The position numbers and the translations under genes were made by a program. The notes beneath the pieces were generated by a model that did no database searches, was not told where the DNA came from, and saw nothing but the letters and a program-made list of their open reading frames with translations. A stretch of DNA of 64,000 bases from Saccharopolyspora indica (GTDB lineage Bacteria; Actinomycetota; Actinomycetes; Mycobacteriales; Pseudonocardiaceae): NCBI RefSeq assembly GCF_027853965.1, contig NZ_JAQGLB010000001.1, forward strand, positions 434,001-498,000, given 5' to 3'. Below, piece by piece: positions 17,369 through 25,665 of the stretch (positions are counted from its first letter, which is position 1; each line of letters begins with the position of its first letter).

Positions 17369-18912
17369 GCCAACCACACCCCGTCGAAGCGGGCCCAGTC
17401 GAGGGTGTTGGCCGGGGCGCGGTCGTCGATGCCGTGCACGCCCGGCGCGGAGGCCACGATCCAGTCCGACACGCCCCACCACAGGAATCCGCCCTCGTGG
17501 AACAGGGTTTCCTGCATCTCGCGGTACAGCTCGGCGCGGCGCTGCTCGTCCGTCGTGGACTGCGCCTCGTGGTAGCGGGCGTCGAACTCCGGTCGCTGCC
17601 ACCTGGTGTTGTTGGTGGTCGACGTGGTCAGCAGGCGCTGGGAGAAGTGCGACTCCAGCGGCATGCCACCGGAGCGGTAGCCGGCGAGCACGCCGTTGCT
17701 GGCGATGTCCGACCAGTAGGTGTCCTTGTTGCCGAGCCGGACCTCCAGGTGGAGGCCGATCTCCTTCGCCTGGTCGCTGATGGCCAGCGCCGCCTCCTTC
17801 AACCCGGTCGAGGCGTCGGAGGTGTCGAAGCCGATCGTCATCCCCTCCGCGCCTGCCTGGCGGACCAGCGCCCGGGCCCGGTCCAGGTCCTGGCGGCGCT
17901 GCGGCAGCGCGTCGGCGTAGTAGCGGTACCCCTTGCCGTAGATGTCGTTGCAGACCTGGCCCGAGCCCTGCAACACCGAGCGGACCAGCTCCTCCCGGTC
18001 GACGAGGTGGAACAGCGCCTGGCGCAGTTCGGGCCGGTCGAACGGCGGGCGGTCGACCTTCATCGCCAGCCCGTGGAAGTTGCTCAGCGGCAGCCGGTGC
18101 ACCTGGACCTGCCCGCTGGACTCGTGGGTGCGCGCGCTGGTGGGGGTCAGGTCGTGGGCGTACTCGACCTGCCCGCCCAGCAGCGCGTTGACCCGCGCGG
18201 CCTCGTCGTTGGTGACCACGATCTCCAGCTCGTCCAGCAGCGGCGCGCCGTCCCAGTGGCCGGGGTTGCGCGCGGCGAGGAACGTGCGGCCCGGTTCGAA
18301 GGCGACGAACCGGAACGGGCCGGTGCCGATCGGGCGGTCGAAGTTCGCGGTGCCTTCGGGGATGATGTAGGCGCCGAGGGTGGCCAGCGCGTTCGGGAAC
18401 TCCCCGTAGGGCCGCTGCAACCGGAATTCGACGGTGCGCTCGTCGATCTCGCGGCTGTTGGGCAGGTCGATCACCGACAGCGTCGACTTGGCGCGACGAC
18501 TGCTGCCGGGCTCGGTGATGCGCGCGAAGCTGGCCAGCACGTCGGCCGCCCGCACCGGCCGCCCGTCGTGGAAAGCCGCCTGCCGCAGGGTGATCCGCCA
18601 GGTCGTCAGGTCCGCGCTCGGTTCCCAGCGCTCGGCCAGCCTGGGCACCGGGGACATGTCCGAACCGAAGTCGGCGAGCTTGTCGAACAGCGCCTTGGCG
18701 CGCGCGATCTCGACGTAGAGGTCGGTCTTGTGCGGGTCGAGCACCTCGGCCGCCCCGCCACCGGAGAACGCCGCCCGCAACCTGCCGCCGGGACGCGGGG
18801 GCCCACCGGCGGAGGTGGTGCCCGGTCCCGCACAACCGGACAGCACGGCAGCGGCGGTGAGTCCCATGAACCCGCGGCGGCTCAGCGCGGGCAGGTGCAA
18901 TTCACGTCGCAT
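17365..18912 (-). CDS. Solute-binding lipoprotein, SBP_bac_5 family (DppA/NikA/CntA-like)
   Basis: The 515-residue exported protein has a twin-arginine signal (SRRGFMG, R12-R13) running into a lipobox (LSGC, C27), so it is probably a Tat-exported lipoprotein on the outer face of the membrane. The mature part has SBP_bac_5 landmarks: LAERWEPSADLTTWRITLRQ, FHDGRPVRAADVLASF, and a GTGPFRF segment. This family binds di- and oligopeptides, nickel, or opine metallophores. It lies 79 nt after the MFS gene and overlaps the first permease gene. With the Zur-like box upstream of the MFS gene, a zinc-metallophore ligand is a reasonable inference; oligopeptides remain possible. Confidence 0.92.
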   Translation of the reverse strand: MRRELHLPALSRRGFMGLTAAAVLSGCAGPGTTSAGGPPRPGGRLRAAFSGGGAAEVLDPHKTDLYVEIARAKALFDKLADFGSDMSPVPRLAERWEPSADLTTWRITLRQAAFHDGRPVRAADVLASFARITEPGSSRRAKSTLSVIDLPNSREIDERTVEFRLQRPYGEFPNALATLGAYIIPEGTANFDRPIGTGPFRFVAFEPGRTFLAARNPGHWDGAPLLDELEIVVTNDEAARVNALLGGQVEYAHDLTPTSARTHESSGQVQVHRLPLSNFHGLAMKVDRPPFDRPELRQALFHLVDREELVRSVLQGSGQVCNDIYGKGYRYYADALPQRRQDLDRARALVRQAGAEGMTIGFDTSDASTGLKEAALAISDQAKEIGLHLEVRLGNKDTYWSDIASNGVLAGYRSGGMPLESHFSQRLLTTSTTNNTRWQRPEFDARYHEAQSTTDEQRRAELYREMQETLFHEGGFLWWGVSDWIVASAPGVHGIDDRAPANTLDWARFDGVWLA

Positions 18913-18991
18913 GACGGGGTTTCTCCATTCGTTGCAGGGCGTGCAGCAGTCCGGCGCAGGGCCTGGTGGTGCGAACGATCGGGGTCGCCGG

Positions 18992-20284
18992 TCACGATGT
19001 CCGGGCGGACATCTCGGTGCGGCAAGCGGATTCGTCCGGCCCGGCGAGCCCGGGGGCGATGCCGCGGCGTCGGTCGAGCGCCGCGACCGCGAGTGCGGAG
19101 CCGGTTCCGATGAGGACGCACAGCAGCGATGGCAACCACGGCCACCGGCCGCCCGCCAGGTCGCTCGTCCAGCCGATGAGGGCGTTGCCGCCCGCGGCGG
19201 TGACCCCCGAGGCGAGGTAGAAGACGCCGAAGTAGGTTCCGGAGAGCCTTTCCCCGCCGTAGGACGGGATGAGCTCGTAGACGAACGGCTGGGCGAGCAT
19301 CACGCCCAGCGACAACGTGAACGCCGTGATCAGCACCGGTGCCAGGCGCAGTGCGGTCTCGGCCGGGCTGGCGGATTGCGCGGGCTGGAGGACGGTCGCG
19401 GCCACCGCGGTGACCGCGAAACCGGCTCCCATCACCGCCAGGCCCGTTGCGATGCAACGGCCCCGGCTCCAGCGGTCCTTGATCCGCGCGGTGATCCGGA
19501 CCTGCAGCGCCAGGCTCGTCGCGGTGGAGACCAGGAAGATCATCGACACGGCGGCGGGGGACCCGGTGGCGTGCTCGGCGTGCATCGGCAGCACCAGGTA
19601 GAGCTGGTTCTGCAGCACGAACATGCCGGTCAGCGCGCCGGTGAAGGCCAGGAACCGGCGATCGGTCAGCGCCCGGCGCCAGTCGGCGAACACCGAGGTC
19701 CGCGAGCGCTCGACCCGCCGCACCGGCAGCACCGCGAGCTGCGCGAGGGTGAGCAGCGCGAAGATGACCGCCGCCACGATCGCCGACAGCTGGAAGCCCA
19801 CCAGCATCAGCGCGCTGCCCAGCAGGGGGCCGAGCAGCATTCCGGTGTTGGCGAAGACGTTGAAGAGCGAGAACGCCTCGGCCTTGCGATCCCCGGCCTC
19901 CTGCGCGATGTAGGCGCGGACCGCCGGGTTGAACAGCGCTCCCGCCAGGCCGCTGAGCACCGAGGCGAGCAGCAGCACGGGCAGCGATGTGCCGAAGGCG
20001 AACAGGCCGAAGCCGACGGTGCGCAGCGCGCACCCGGCGATGATCACGCCGCGGGCGCCGAGCCGGTCGGACGCGGAGCCCCCGAGCAGGAACAGGCCTT
20101 GCTGGCTGAGGTTGCGCACGCCCAGGACCACGCCGATCAGCGCGGCGGAGATGCCCAGCTCCTGGCCCAGGTAACCGGCCAGGAACGGGACCAGCAGGTA
20201 GAAGCCGGTGTTCACGCCGAGCTGGTTGACCAGCAGCAGCTGCACGGCCAGCGGGAAGCTCCGGATCAGGCGCCAGGTCGTCAC
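18992..20284 (-). CDS. MFS transporter (12 TM), possible metallophore exporter
   Basis: The 430-residue protein has about 12 TM helices. It has a motif-A-like GGSASDRLGARGVIIAG between TM2 and TM3, and NPAVRAYIAQEAGDRKAEAF in the TM4-5 loop. The first helix starts at LAVQLLLVNQLGVNTGF. The GTG at 20284 is chosen as nearest to that helix; another GTG at 20362 would add an arginine-rich 26-residue extension, so the start is uncertain. It precedes the SBP gene by 79 nt on the same strand. An MFS exporter beside an SBP_bac_5 importer is the arrangement of staphylopine-type cnt operons (CntE next to CntA). No metallophore biosynthesis genes occur here, so the role is inferred from context. Confidence 0.78.
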   Translation of the reverse strand: MTTWRLIRSFPLAVQLLLVNQLGVNTGFYLLVPFLAGYLGQELGISAALIGVVLGVRNLSQQGLFLLGGSASDRLGARGVIIAGCALRTVGFGLFAFGTSLPVLLLASVLSGLAGALFNPAVRAYIAQEAGDRKAEAFSLFNVFANTGMLLGPLLGSALMLVGFQLSAIVAAVIFALLTLAQLAVLPVRRVERSRTSVFADWRRALTDRRFLAFTGALTGMFVLQNQLYLVLPMHAEHATGSPAAVSMIFLVSTATSLALQVRITARIKDRWSRGRCIATGLAVMGAGFAVTAVAATVLQPAQSASPAETALRLAPVLITAFTLSLGVMLAQPFVYELIPSYGGERLSGTYFGVFYLASGVTAAGGNALIGWTSDLAGGRWPWLPSLLCVLIGTGSALAVAALDRRRGIAPGLAGPDESACRTEMSARTS

Positions 20285-20410
20285 GACGCGACTCGGTGGT
20301 GGCCGCCGCCGGCGAAGCCACCTGGTAACAGCGGGTTCACCGCACCGACGCGCACCGACCACACGTGCCCCACACCGACTCCCTCCGCGACCCCGCGTTG
20401 CAGATAGCGA

Positions 20411-20432
20411 TGATAATCATTTTCAAAATGAT
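20411..20432. promoter_or_regulatory. Zur-like operator upstream of the MFS-ABC operon
   Basis: TGATAATCATTTTCA (20411-20425) differs at one position from the actinobacterial Zur 7-1-7 pattern TGAAAATNATTTTCA, recalled from Streptomyces and Mycobacterium. It overlaps a perfect 17-base palindrome, ATCATTTTCAAAATGAT (20416-20432). This AT-rich island stands out sharply from the GC-rich surroundings. It lies 127 bp upstream of the MFS start and about 60 bp after the end of the histidine-rich gene, so it most likely represses the MFS-ABC operon when zinc is plentiful. Confidence 0.65.
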
Positions 20433-20493
20433 CGGGCAACGGGGTTCTGGCGCGATGCGGTGGGGCTCGGCGCCCGCGGGGTGCGGAGCCGGG

Positions 20494-20790
20494 TCAGTGC
20501 TCGTCGTAGTGGTCGCCGTGAGCGGCGTGCCGGTGCCCGTCGTGGAGGTAGTCGACGTGGTCGCCGTGGGGGACGGCGGTGTGGCCGCAGCCCTCGCCGT
20601 GGGTGTGGTCGTGCGCGTCGTGCGTGCTGTGGCCCTGCGGCTCGCACTCGTCGTAGTGGTCGTCGTGCTTGCGGTGCAGGTGGCCGTCGTGCACGTAGTC
20701 GACGTGGTCGCCGTGGGGCACGGCGACGTGGCCGCAACCTTCGCGGTGGACGTGGTCGTGACCGGTGTGCTGCTGGTGCGCCGTGGTCAT
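20494..20790 (-). CDS. Histidine-rich tandem-repeat protein, probable metal binder
   Basis: The 98-residue protein is about one quarter histidine and rich in Asp and Gly. Two near-identical units (about residues 9-50 and 58-98) each contain HxH clusters, an EGCGH motif, VPHGDHVDY, an HDGHxH segment and a terminal HDDHYDE or HGDHYDE. The sequence strongly suggests binding of Zn2+, Ni2+ or Co2+. There is no signal peptide, so it is probably cytosolic storage or buffering. The ATG at 20790 has GGAGG five bases upstream. It lies just upstream of the Zur-like box and the metal-type ABC operon on the same strand, supporting a zinc-homeostasis link, though the box follows rather than precedes this gene. 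No enzyme domain is seen. Confidence 0.85.
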   Translation of the reverse strand: MTTAHQQHTGHDHVHREGCGHVAVPHGDHVDYVHDGHLHRKHDDHYDECEPQGHSTHDAHDHTHGEGCGHTAVPHGDHVDYLHDGHRHAAHGDHYDEH

Positions 20791-20884
20791 CGTCGCCTCC
20801 GGATGGATGAGCAGGTTCGACCGTTCGGTTCAAGCGTAGGTACGGATCGCGGGGCACGCATGAATGTCAGCGGCCGCCCCGGGC

Positions 20885-23566
20885 TCAGCCCGTCGCCGGG
20901 CACGCGAGCGCGACCAGCGGGGGAGCCGGGCGGGCGGACTGCGGGCAGTACCAGACCACGTTCGGGTCCACCGCGCCGTCGGCGTCGACGCGCAGGATCG
21001 CCACCGGCTTGTCCTCGGGGACGTTGCGGCCGAGGGTGCCGCCGAAGTCCAGCACACCGGTGGCGCCCTCGACCGTGCCCGAACCGCCCTCGTGGATGTT
21101 GTTGAGCTCGCGCCACACCGCGGCCGGGCTGACCGGGATGCCCGCTCCGTGCAGGTGCTGCACCGCGGTGATCATGGTCAGCGCCGCGTCGTGCGCCAGC
21201 GCGGCGTGGCCGTCCCGGGACCGGCCCTCGGCGGTGCGCTCGAACGGGAACAGCCGGAACAGCTCCCCGTAGAAGACCTGCTCGGCCTCGGTCAGCCGGG
21301 CTTCGGTGAGCGGGTCGTCGCTCGCCGGGCCGATCGCCGAGGTCTGGTACAGCAGCGGGATCTTGCGGTTGCGCTCCCGCATCGCGCGGTCGGCGACGTA
21401 GCGGGAGGTGTCGTGCCCGCCGAGCAGCAGCGGCGGATCGCTGCGGCAGCTGGTGCCGACACCGCCCAGGAACAGGTCGAACTCCGGCACCCCGCGCCCG
21501 GCGTAGTACACCAGCCCGGGGTGGCCGCACGCGGACTGCCCCGCCGACCACGCCCCGTCGGTGCTGAACGCCCGCGACTCCACCGCGAAACCCTCCGCGC
21601 GCAGAGCGGTCTCCACGTCCTGGCGCAGGTTGGCGCTGTAGATGTCGGTCGGGTCGTCGGAGTGGTAGATCCGCGCGCTGCGCTCGAAGGCACCCTGGCC
21701 GAGCACGTCGTTCTCGGCCAGGTGGGCGACCAGCGCGGCGGCGACCAGCGACTGACGCCGGTTCTGCGGCGCGACCTGGTAGTACATCGGGAAGTCCGCG
21801 GCCGCCCTGTCCGCCGTCAGCGGTGCGGCGACCATCGGCAGCCCGGCCCTGGTCAGCACGCGGATGGTCTCGTCGGTCTGGGTGCTGCTGCGATCCAGTC
21901 CGATCACCCCGACCAGCGGCGCCTCCTGGTCGGCGAACTCGCCCAGCCGGCGCGCCACCTCCGGGCCGTGCCGCATGTCCCGCCCGGCGTTGACCAGCAG
22001 CACGCGGACCAGGGGAGTGCCGCGCCGCTCCAGCGCGGCGTGCTGCGCGACCGCCACCCCGGCCAGCTCCTCCCGCTTGGCCACCAGACCGCTGGCGTCG
22101 CCGGACGAGGAGGTCAGCGCGCCGATGTAGGCGAGCGTGACGTACGGGCGCTGCGGTGTTCGCTCGTGCAGCTCAGCGGCGCGGCGGTTGTTGCCGAGGA
22201 TCTGCGCGCGCACCGCGTCGAGGTTGGCGTCGGCCGGTTGCAGCAGCGGGTGCGAGCCGTCGGAGATCCCGACGCACTCGCCGCCGATCCGGGTCAGCGG
22301 CGGGGCCAGCCCGGGCCAGGCCTCGCAGTGCTGGTGGCTCCACGCCGCGTACCCGGTGGTCAGCGCGGCCACGACCGCGACCACCGCGCCGACCGAGGCC
22401 AGCCGGCGCGACCACCACGGCGGGCGGTGCATGCCGAAGGTGTAGATCGGCGGATCGCCCCGGTCCGCGGAATCGGGGATGCGGATCGGCAGGTACCAGG
22501 CGATCTCCTTGCGCTGCTTGCGCGCCAGGTCGAGCGCGTCGCGCCATTCCCGGTAGCCGTTGCCGGCCTCGGTCGGGCGGTAGGCCTTCGGGCGCCCTTC
22601 CCCGGAGTCCGGCGCGGTCCGGTACGGCGGCACGTAGCGGCTGCCGGTGATCAGCAGCAGCGGGTCGGAGCGGCCGGTGTCGTTGCGGACCTCGTTGATC
22701 AGGTCGAGCAGCCGGTAGCCCCCGTTGAACAGGGTGATGTGGTCCAGCAGCACGACGGCGTTGGTGGTGCGCCGCGCCGAACCGGCGTGGGAGCGCCGCA
22801 GGTCTTCCAGGAAGGCGTTGGTGAGGAACTTCAGCAGCTGCTCGGGCGACTCCCGCTGCCAGCCGCTGGCGCTGAGCCGTTCGGCGAACCCGATGAAGGT
22901 GCCGGGGTTCTCCGCGGCCAGGTACGGCTGCCGCAGGAACCACCGGAACTCCGCGCTCAGCAGCGGAATCCGGCCGCTGGACTTGATCCGGAACCACACC
23001 GGCGGCAGCACGCCGATCAACCCCGGTGCCCACCGCAGCCACGCCGGCAGGTCCTGCGCGCGCTGCTCCAGCGCATCGAGCGCACCCGACATCCGCTGGT
23101 CGATGCCGCGCTCGCGCAACTGCCTGCGCAGCACCCGCGGCGTGTTCTCGCCGCCCAGCCGCACCTCGTGCGCCATCAACCAGACGGCCAGCGAGAGCCG
23201 GGGGAAGCGCAACCGGCCGGTGCGGGAGTTGCGGGCCTGGGCGAGTTCGTGGGCGATGTCGACCAGCAGGTCGCGGACCTGCTCGACGTCGGCGTGCGTC
23301 GGTTCGGAGAGCCGCTCCGGGCCCGCGTCGCGCGGAAGCCGGATCGTCCCCTCCAGCTCCACCAGCGCGTGCGGGACGCGGTAGGGCCTCGCCTCGTCGA
23401 GCCGGTGGGAGATCGCGCGCAGCAGGCCCTCGTGCTCGGCGGGGCGCACCAGGCACAGCATCGGCAGGTCGGCGTGATCGCGCGGCTGCTTGACGTAGAG
23501 CGCGCTGATCAGGTCGAGCGTCGTCCGGGCGCCGTCGAAGGACGGCAGCTCACCGCTGTCGCGCAT
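20885..23566 (-). CDS. Membrane receptor: degenerate NTPase, one TM helix, type-1 periplasmic-binding domain
   Basis: In this 893-residue protein the N-terminal 380 residues look like a STAND/AAA-type NTPase without a recognisable P-loop (LCLVRPAEHEG sits where one is expected). A Walker-B-like AVVLLDHITLF and sensor-like DPLLLITGSR are present. One TM helix follows (about 383-403, GAVVAVVAALTTGYAAW). The extracellular remainder (about 420-893) resembles branched-chain amino-acid-type binding proteins (LVGVIGLDRSSTQTDETIRV, FPMYYQVAPQNRRQSLVAAAL, ALAHDAALTMITAVQHL). The ATG at 23566 has GGAGG nine bases upstream. No ABC permease is adjacent, so sensing rather than transport is likely. It is divergent from the SWIM-vWA-MoxR operon across 219 bp. 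Confidence 0.78.
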   Translation of the reverse strand: MRDSGELPSFDGARTTLDLISALYVKQPRDHADLPMLCLVRPAEHEGLLRAISHRLDEARPYRVPHALVELEGTIRLPRDAGPERLSEPTHADVEQVRDLLVDIAHELAQARNSRTGRLRFPRLSLAVWLMAHEVRLGGENTPRVLRRQLRERGIDQRMSGALDALEQRAQDLPAWLRWAPGLIGVLPPVWFRIKSSGRIPLLSAEFRWFLRQPYLAAENPGTFIGFAERLSASGWQRESPEQLLKFLTNAFLEDLRRSHAGSARRTTNAVVLLDHITLFNGGYRLLDLINEVRNDTGRSDPLLLITGSRYVPPYRTAPDSGEGRPKAYRPTEAGNGYREWRDALDLARKQRKEIAWYLPIRIPDSADRGDPPIYTFGMHRPPWWSRRLASVGAVVAVVAALTTGYAAWSHQHCEAWPGLAPPLTRIGGECVGISDGSHPLLQPADANLDAVRAQILGNNRRAAELHERTPQRPYVTLAYIGALTSSSGDASGLVAKREELAGVAVAQHAALERRGTPLVRVLLVNAGRDMRHGPEVARRLGEFADQEAPLVGVIGLDRSSTQTDETIRVLTRAGLPMVAAPLTADRAAADFPMYYQVAPQNRRQSLVAAALVAHLAENDVLGQGAFERSARIYHSDDPTDIYSANLRQDVETALRAEGFAVESRAFSTDGAWSAGQSACGHPGLVYYAGRGVPEFDLFLGGVGTSCRSDPPLLLGGHDTSRYVADRAMRERNRKIPLLYQTSAIGPASDDPLTEARLTEAEQVFYGELFRLFPFERTAEGRSRDGHAALAHDAALTMITAVQHLHGAGIPVSPAAVWRELNNIHEGGSGTVEGATGVLDFGGTLGRNVPEDKPVAILRVDADGAVDPNVVWYCPQSARPAPPLVALACPATG

Positions 23567-23785
23567 GATCACGCACCTCCCCGTGCACAGATCGCCGCAG
23601 CGTAGCCGCCGGTGATCGGGAGGGTGCCCGGATCCGGCGACCATCCTCCGCTCGGAGCAGCGCGCGGTCGTCCACTGTGCTCGGAGCCCGCATCGGGCGA
23701 GGTCGTGCGGGAGTGTCAGGGGTCGCAAGTATGTTCGTCGTGTCCGGCCGGTGCGGCTGGGCTTCCCCAATCCACAGGAGAGTGC

Positions 23786-24286
23786 GTGTTGCAAGATTGG
23801 GAGCGGTCGAGCACGACGCGGGTGGTCGCGCCCGCCCGGCCGCGCAAGCTCGCCAAGGTCCCGTTCGCGGAGCTGGCCGACGGCCGCCTGCAGGGCGTGG
23901 TGTCCAGCGGCTCGGACATCGAGCGCGTCTACGTCTCGTCGGTCGCCGCCGGGAGCTACGAGTTCACCTGCAGCACCAACAACAACCGGCCCTGCGGTGG
24001 TGCGCGCGGCTACTTCTGCAACCACATCCGGGCCCTGCTCACCGAGGCGGTGCTGCAGTACGGCGGCGAGCGGGTCGCCCGCTACCTGAAGGCCGAGGTC
24101 ACCGACGAGGAGCTGACCGCGGACAGCATCACCGACGCCATGACCGGTGCGCGGCAGGGCGATGCCGGGACCGCGGCGCCGGTGTTCAGCCGGTTCCTGC
24201 GCCACCTGGCCTACCTGGAGCTGCCCCCGACGACCGCGCCGCTGCCGGAGATGCAGTGGTTCCCGCCGACCAGGGCGGTGGTGTGA
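23786..24286 (+). CDS. SWIM-zinc-finger-like protein
   Basis: The 166-residue protein has a cysteine/histidine cluster FTCSTNNNRPCGGARGYFCN followed by HIRALL (about residues 62-88). The closing C-N-H fits the C-x-H end of a SWIM zinc finger, while the first half is C-x7-C rather than the classic C-x-C. SWIM-type proteins commonly accompany vWA, MoxR and DUF5682 genes in actinobacteria. The GTG at 23786 has AGGAG five bases upstream; a TTG directly after is possible. The stop overlaps the next ATG by one base (TGATG). It is probably a nucleic-acid- or protein-binding component of the downstream module. Confidence 0.72.
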   Translation: MLQDWERSSTTRVVAPARPRKLAKVPFAELADGRLQGVVSSGSDIERVYVSSVAAGSYEFTCSTNNNRPCGGARGYFCNHIRALLTEAVLQYGGERVARYLKAEVTDEELTADSITDAMTGARQGDAGTAAPVFSRFLRHLAYLELPPTTAPLPEMQWFPPTRAVV

Positions 24287-25665
24287 TGCGCGCCGATCTG
24301 CTGGCCGAACCCGTCGAGGGGGTCGACGAAGCCCTGGCCGCCGTCGACGCCGTCGACCGCGCGCTCACCGGCGGCCTGCTGCGCCCGGACGCCGCCGACA
24401 TGGCCGAGTTCGCCCGGTCCGTCGCCGGCACACCGCTGGCCGAGAAGGTCGCCGAGGCCGCCGACAAGGCGGTCGCCGGAGCCGCCAGCGAGGAGCACTT
24501 CACCGCCCTCGCCGCCGCGCGCCTCGCGCTGCTGGGCTCCGCCCACGACGCCCTCGCAGCGCGCATCACCGAGGCGACAGGACGAGCCGGTGACGGCGAA
24601 ACCGACTGGGTGCAAAGCGATTCGCCGTCGTTGAACCTGCTGGCCGCCGCCCGCTCCTGGCTCAGCGACCTGGCCCGCACCGGCTGGCGCGGCATCGACC
24701 ACGACCTGATCTCCGGATCGGCGCAGATCATCTCGGCGATGCTCCCGGACCCGGCGCTGCGCCGGGCCGCGGCGCTCCTGGACGGCTTCGCCGCCGAGCT
24801 CGCGGCGTCCTGCCCCGGTGCTTCGCTGGAACGCGTCCCGGCCCGCCGCTGGGCGGACCTGTGGTCGCGGGGGATGCTGCTCGCGCTGCCGGGCGCCGCG
24901 GTGACGCCGGTGACCGGCACCGCCACCGGCCGCCTCCTGCCGGTCGGCATCGACGTGCAGGAACACGCCACCGCCGTGCAGGCGCAGGTCCACGCGGTCT
25001 TCGAGCCCGCCGACGGTTCCGCCTCGCGCCTGGTGCGCGCCAGCGCCTCGGTGTCCAAACCGGACACCGTCGTCGGGGCCGGTCTGTGGCAGCTGCTGCG
25101 ACCGCACATGTCGCTGCTGGCCGCGTTCGGCGAAGGCCGCTCGATGGAGCTCACCGGGATGCCGGTCACCGCGGAAGGCGACCTGATCTGGAGCGACGAG
25201 CGCGCCCAGCCCGGTGAACCCGCCGATCCCTTCGTCACCGCCCGGGTCGCCCTGCAGGCGGCGACGGCGGCCGAAACCGCGCCGCTGGACCGGCATCCGG
25301 CGCGCATCGCGGTGCCCGTGTTCGTCGAGGGCTACACCGCGCGAACCGACGACGACGTGCTGACCTTCACCATCGCCGAGCACGACCTCGCGGTGAACAC
25401 CGACCGCGTTCCCGCCGCGAGCCCGCTGACCGCGGAGGCGATCGCGGCGTCGAACGCCTGCATCGGCCTGCTGCGCTGGGACGCCGGGAGCTTCCACCTC
25501 CAGCCGCTCGCGGTCGAGACCACCAAGCGGAAGAAGGCCGTCGCGGTGCACGCCGGGGCGTGGGCGGGCGGCACGGCCGACAAGGCCGGTGCCAAGGCGG
25601 AGAAAGCGGCCACCGACGCCGCCAAGGTGCTGCGCGAGCGCGCGGGGAGGCTGCTGCGGAAATGA
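24286..25665 (+). CDS. Unknown component of SWIM-vWA-MoxR operon
   Basis: I do not recognise this 459-residue protein. It is rich in alanine with predicted helical stretches in the first 200 residues (many LAAA and EAAD segments). A more beta-like central part includes VGIDVQEHATAVQAQVHAVFEPADGSA, written here as two blocks around GIDVQEHATAVQ and VHAVFEPADG. It ends in a lysine/alanine-rich tail (KAGAKAEKAATDAAKVLRER). No signal peptide or TM helix is seen. Start and stop overlap the neighbouring genes (TGATG before, ATGA after), so it is firmly part of the operon and is probably made in fixed ratio with the vWA protein. A structural or adaptor role is a guess. Confidence 0.8.
   Translation: MRADLLAEPVEGVDEALAAVDAVDRALTGGLLRPDAADMAEFARSVAGTPLAEKVAEAADKAVAGAASEEHFTALAAARLALLGSAHDALAARITEATGRAGDGETDWVQSDSPSLNLLAAARSWLSDLARTGWRGIDHDLISGSAQIISAMLPDPALRRAAALLDGFAAELAASCPGASLERVPARRWADLWSRGMLLALPGAAVTPVTGTATGRLLPVGIDVQEHATAVQAQVHAVFEPADGSASRLVRASASVSKPDTVVGAGLWQLLRPHMSLLAAFGEGRSMELTGMPVTAEGDLIWSDERAQPGEPADPFVTARVALQAATAAETAPLDRHPARIAVPVFVEGYTARTDDDVLTFTIAEHDLAVNTDRVPAASPLTAEAIAASNACIGLLRWDAGSFHLQPLAVETTKRKKAVAVHAGAWAGGTADKAGAKAEKAATDAAKVLRERAGRLLRK

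Noticed and set aside
20365-21105. Plus-strand ORF beginning in the Zur-like box
   Set aside because: It is antisense to the histidine-rich gene and reads as V/A/R repeats created by the complement of histidine codons.
20864-23605. Open frame of 913 codons opposite the receptor gene
   Set aside because: It mirrors codon-position GC bias of the receptor, has no domain and no ribosome binding site.
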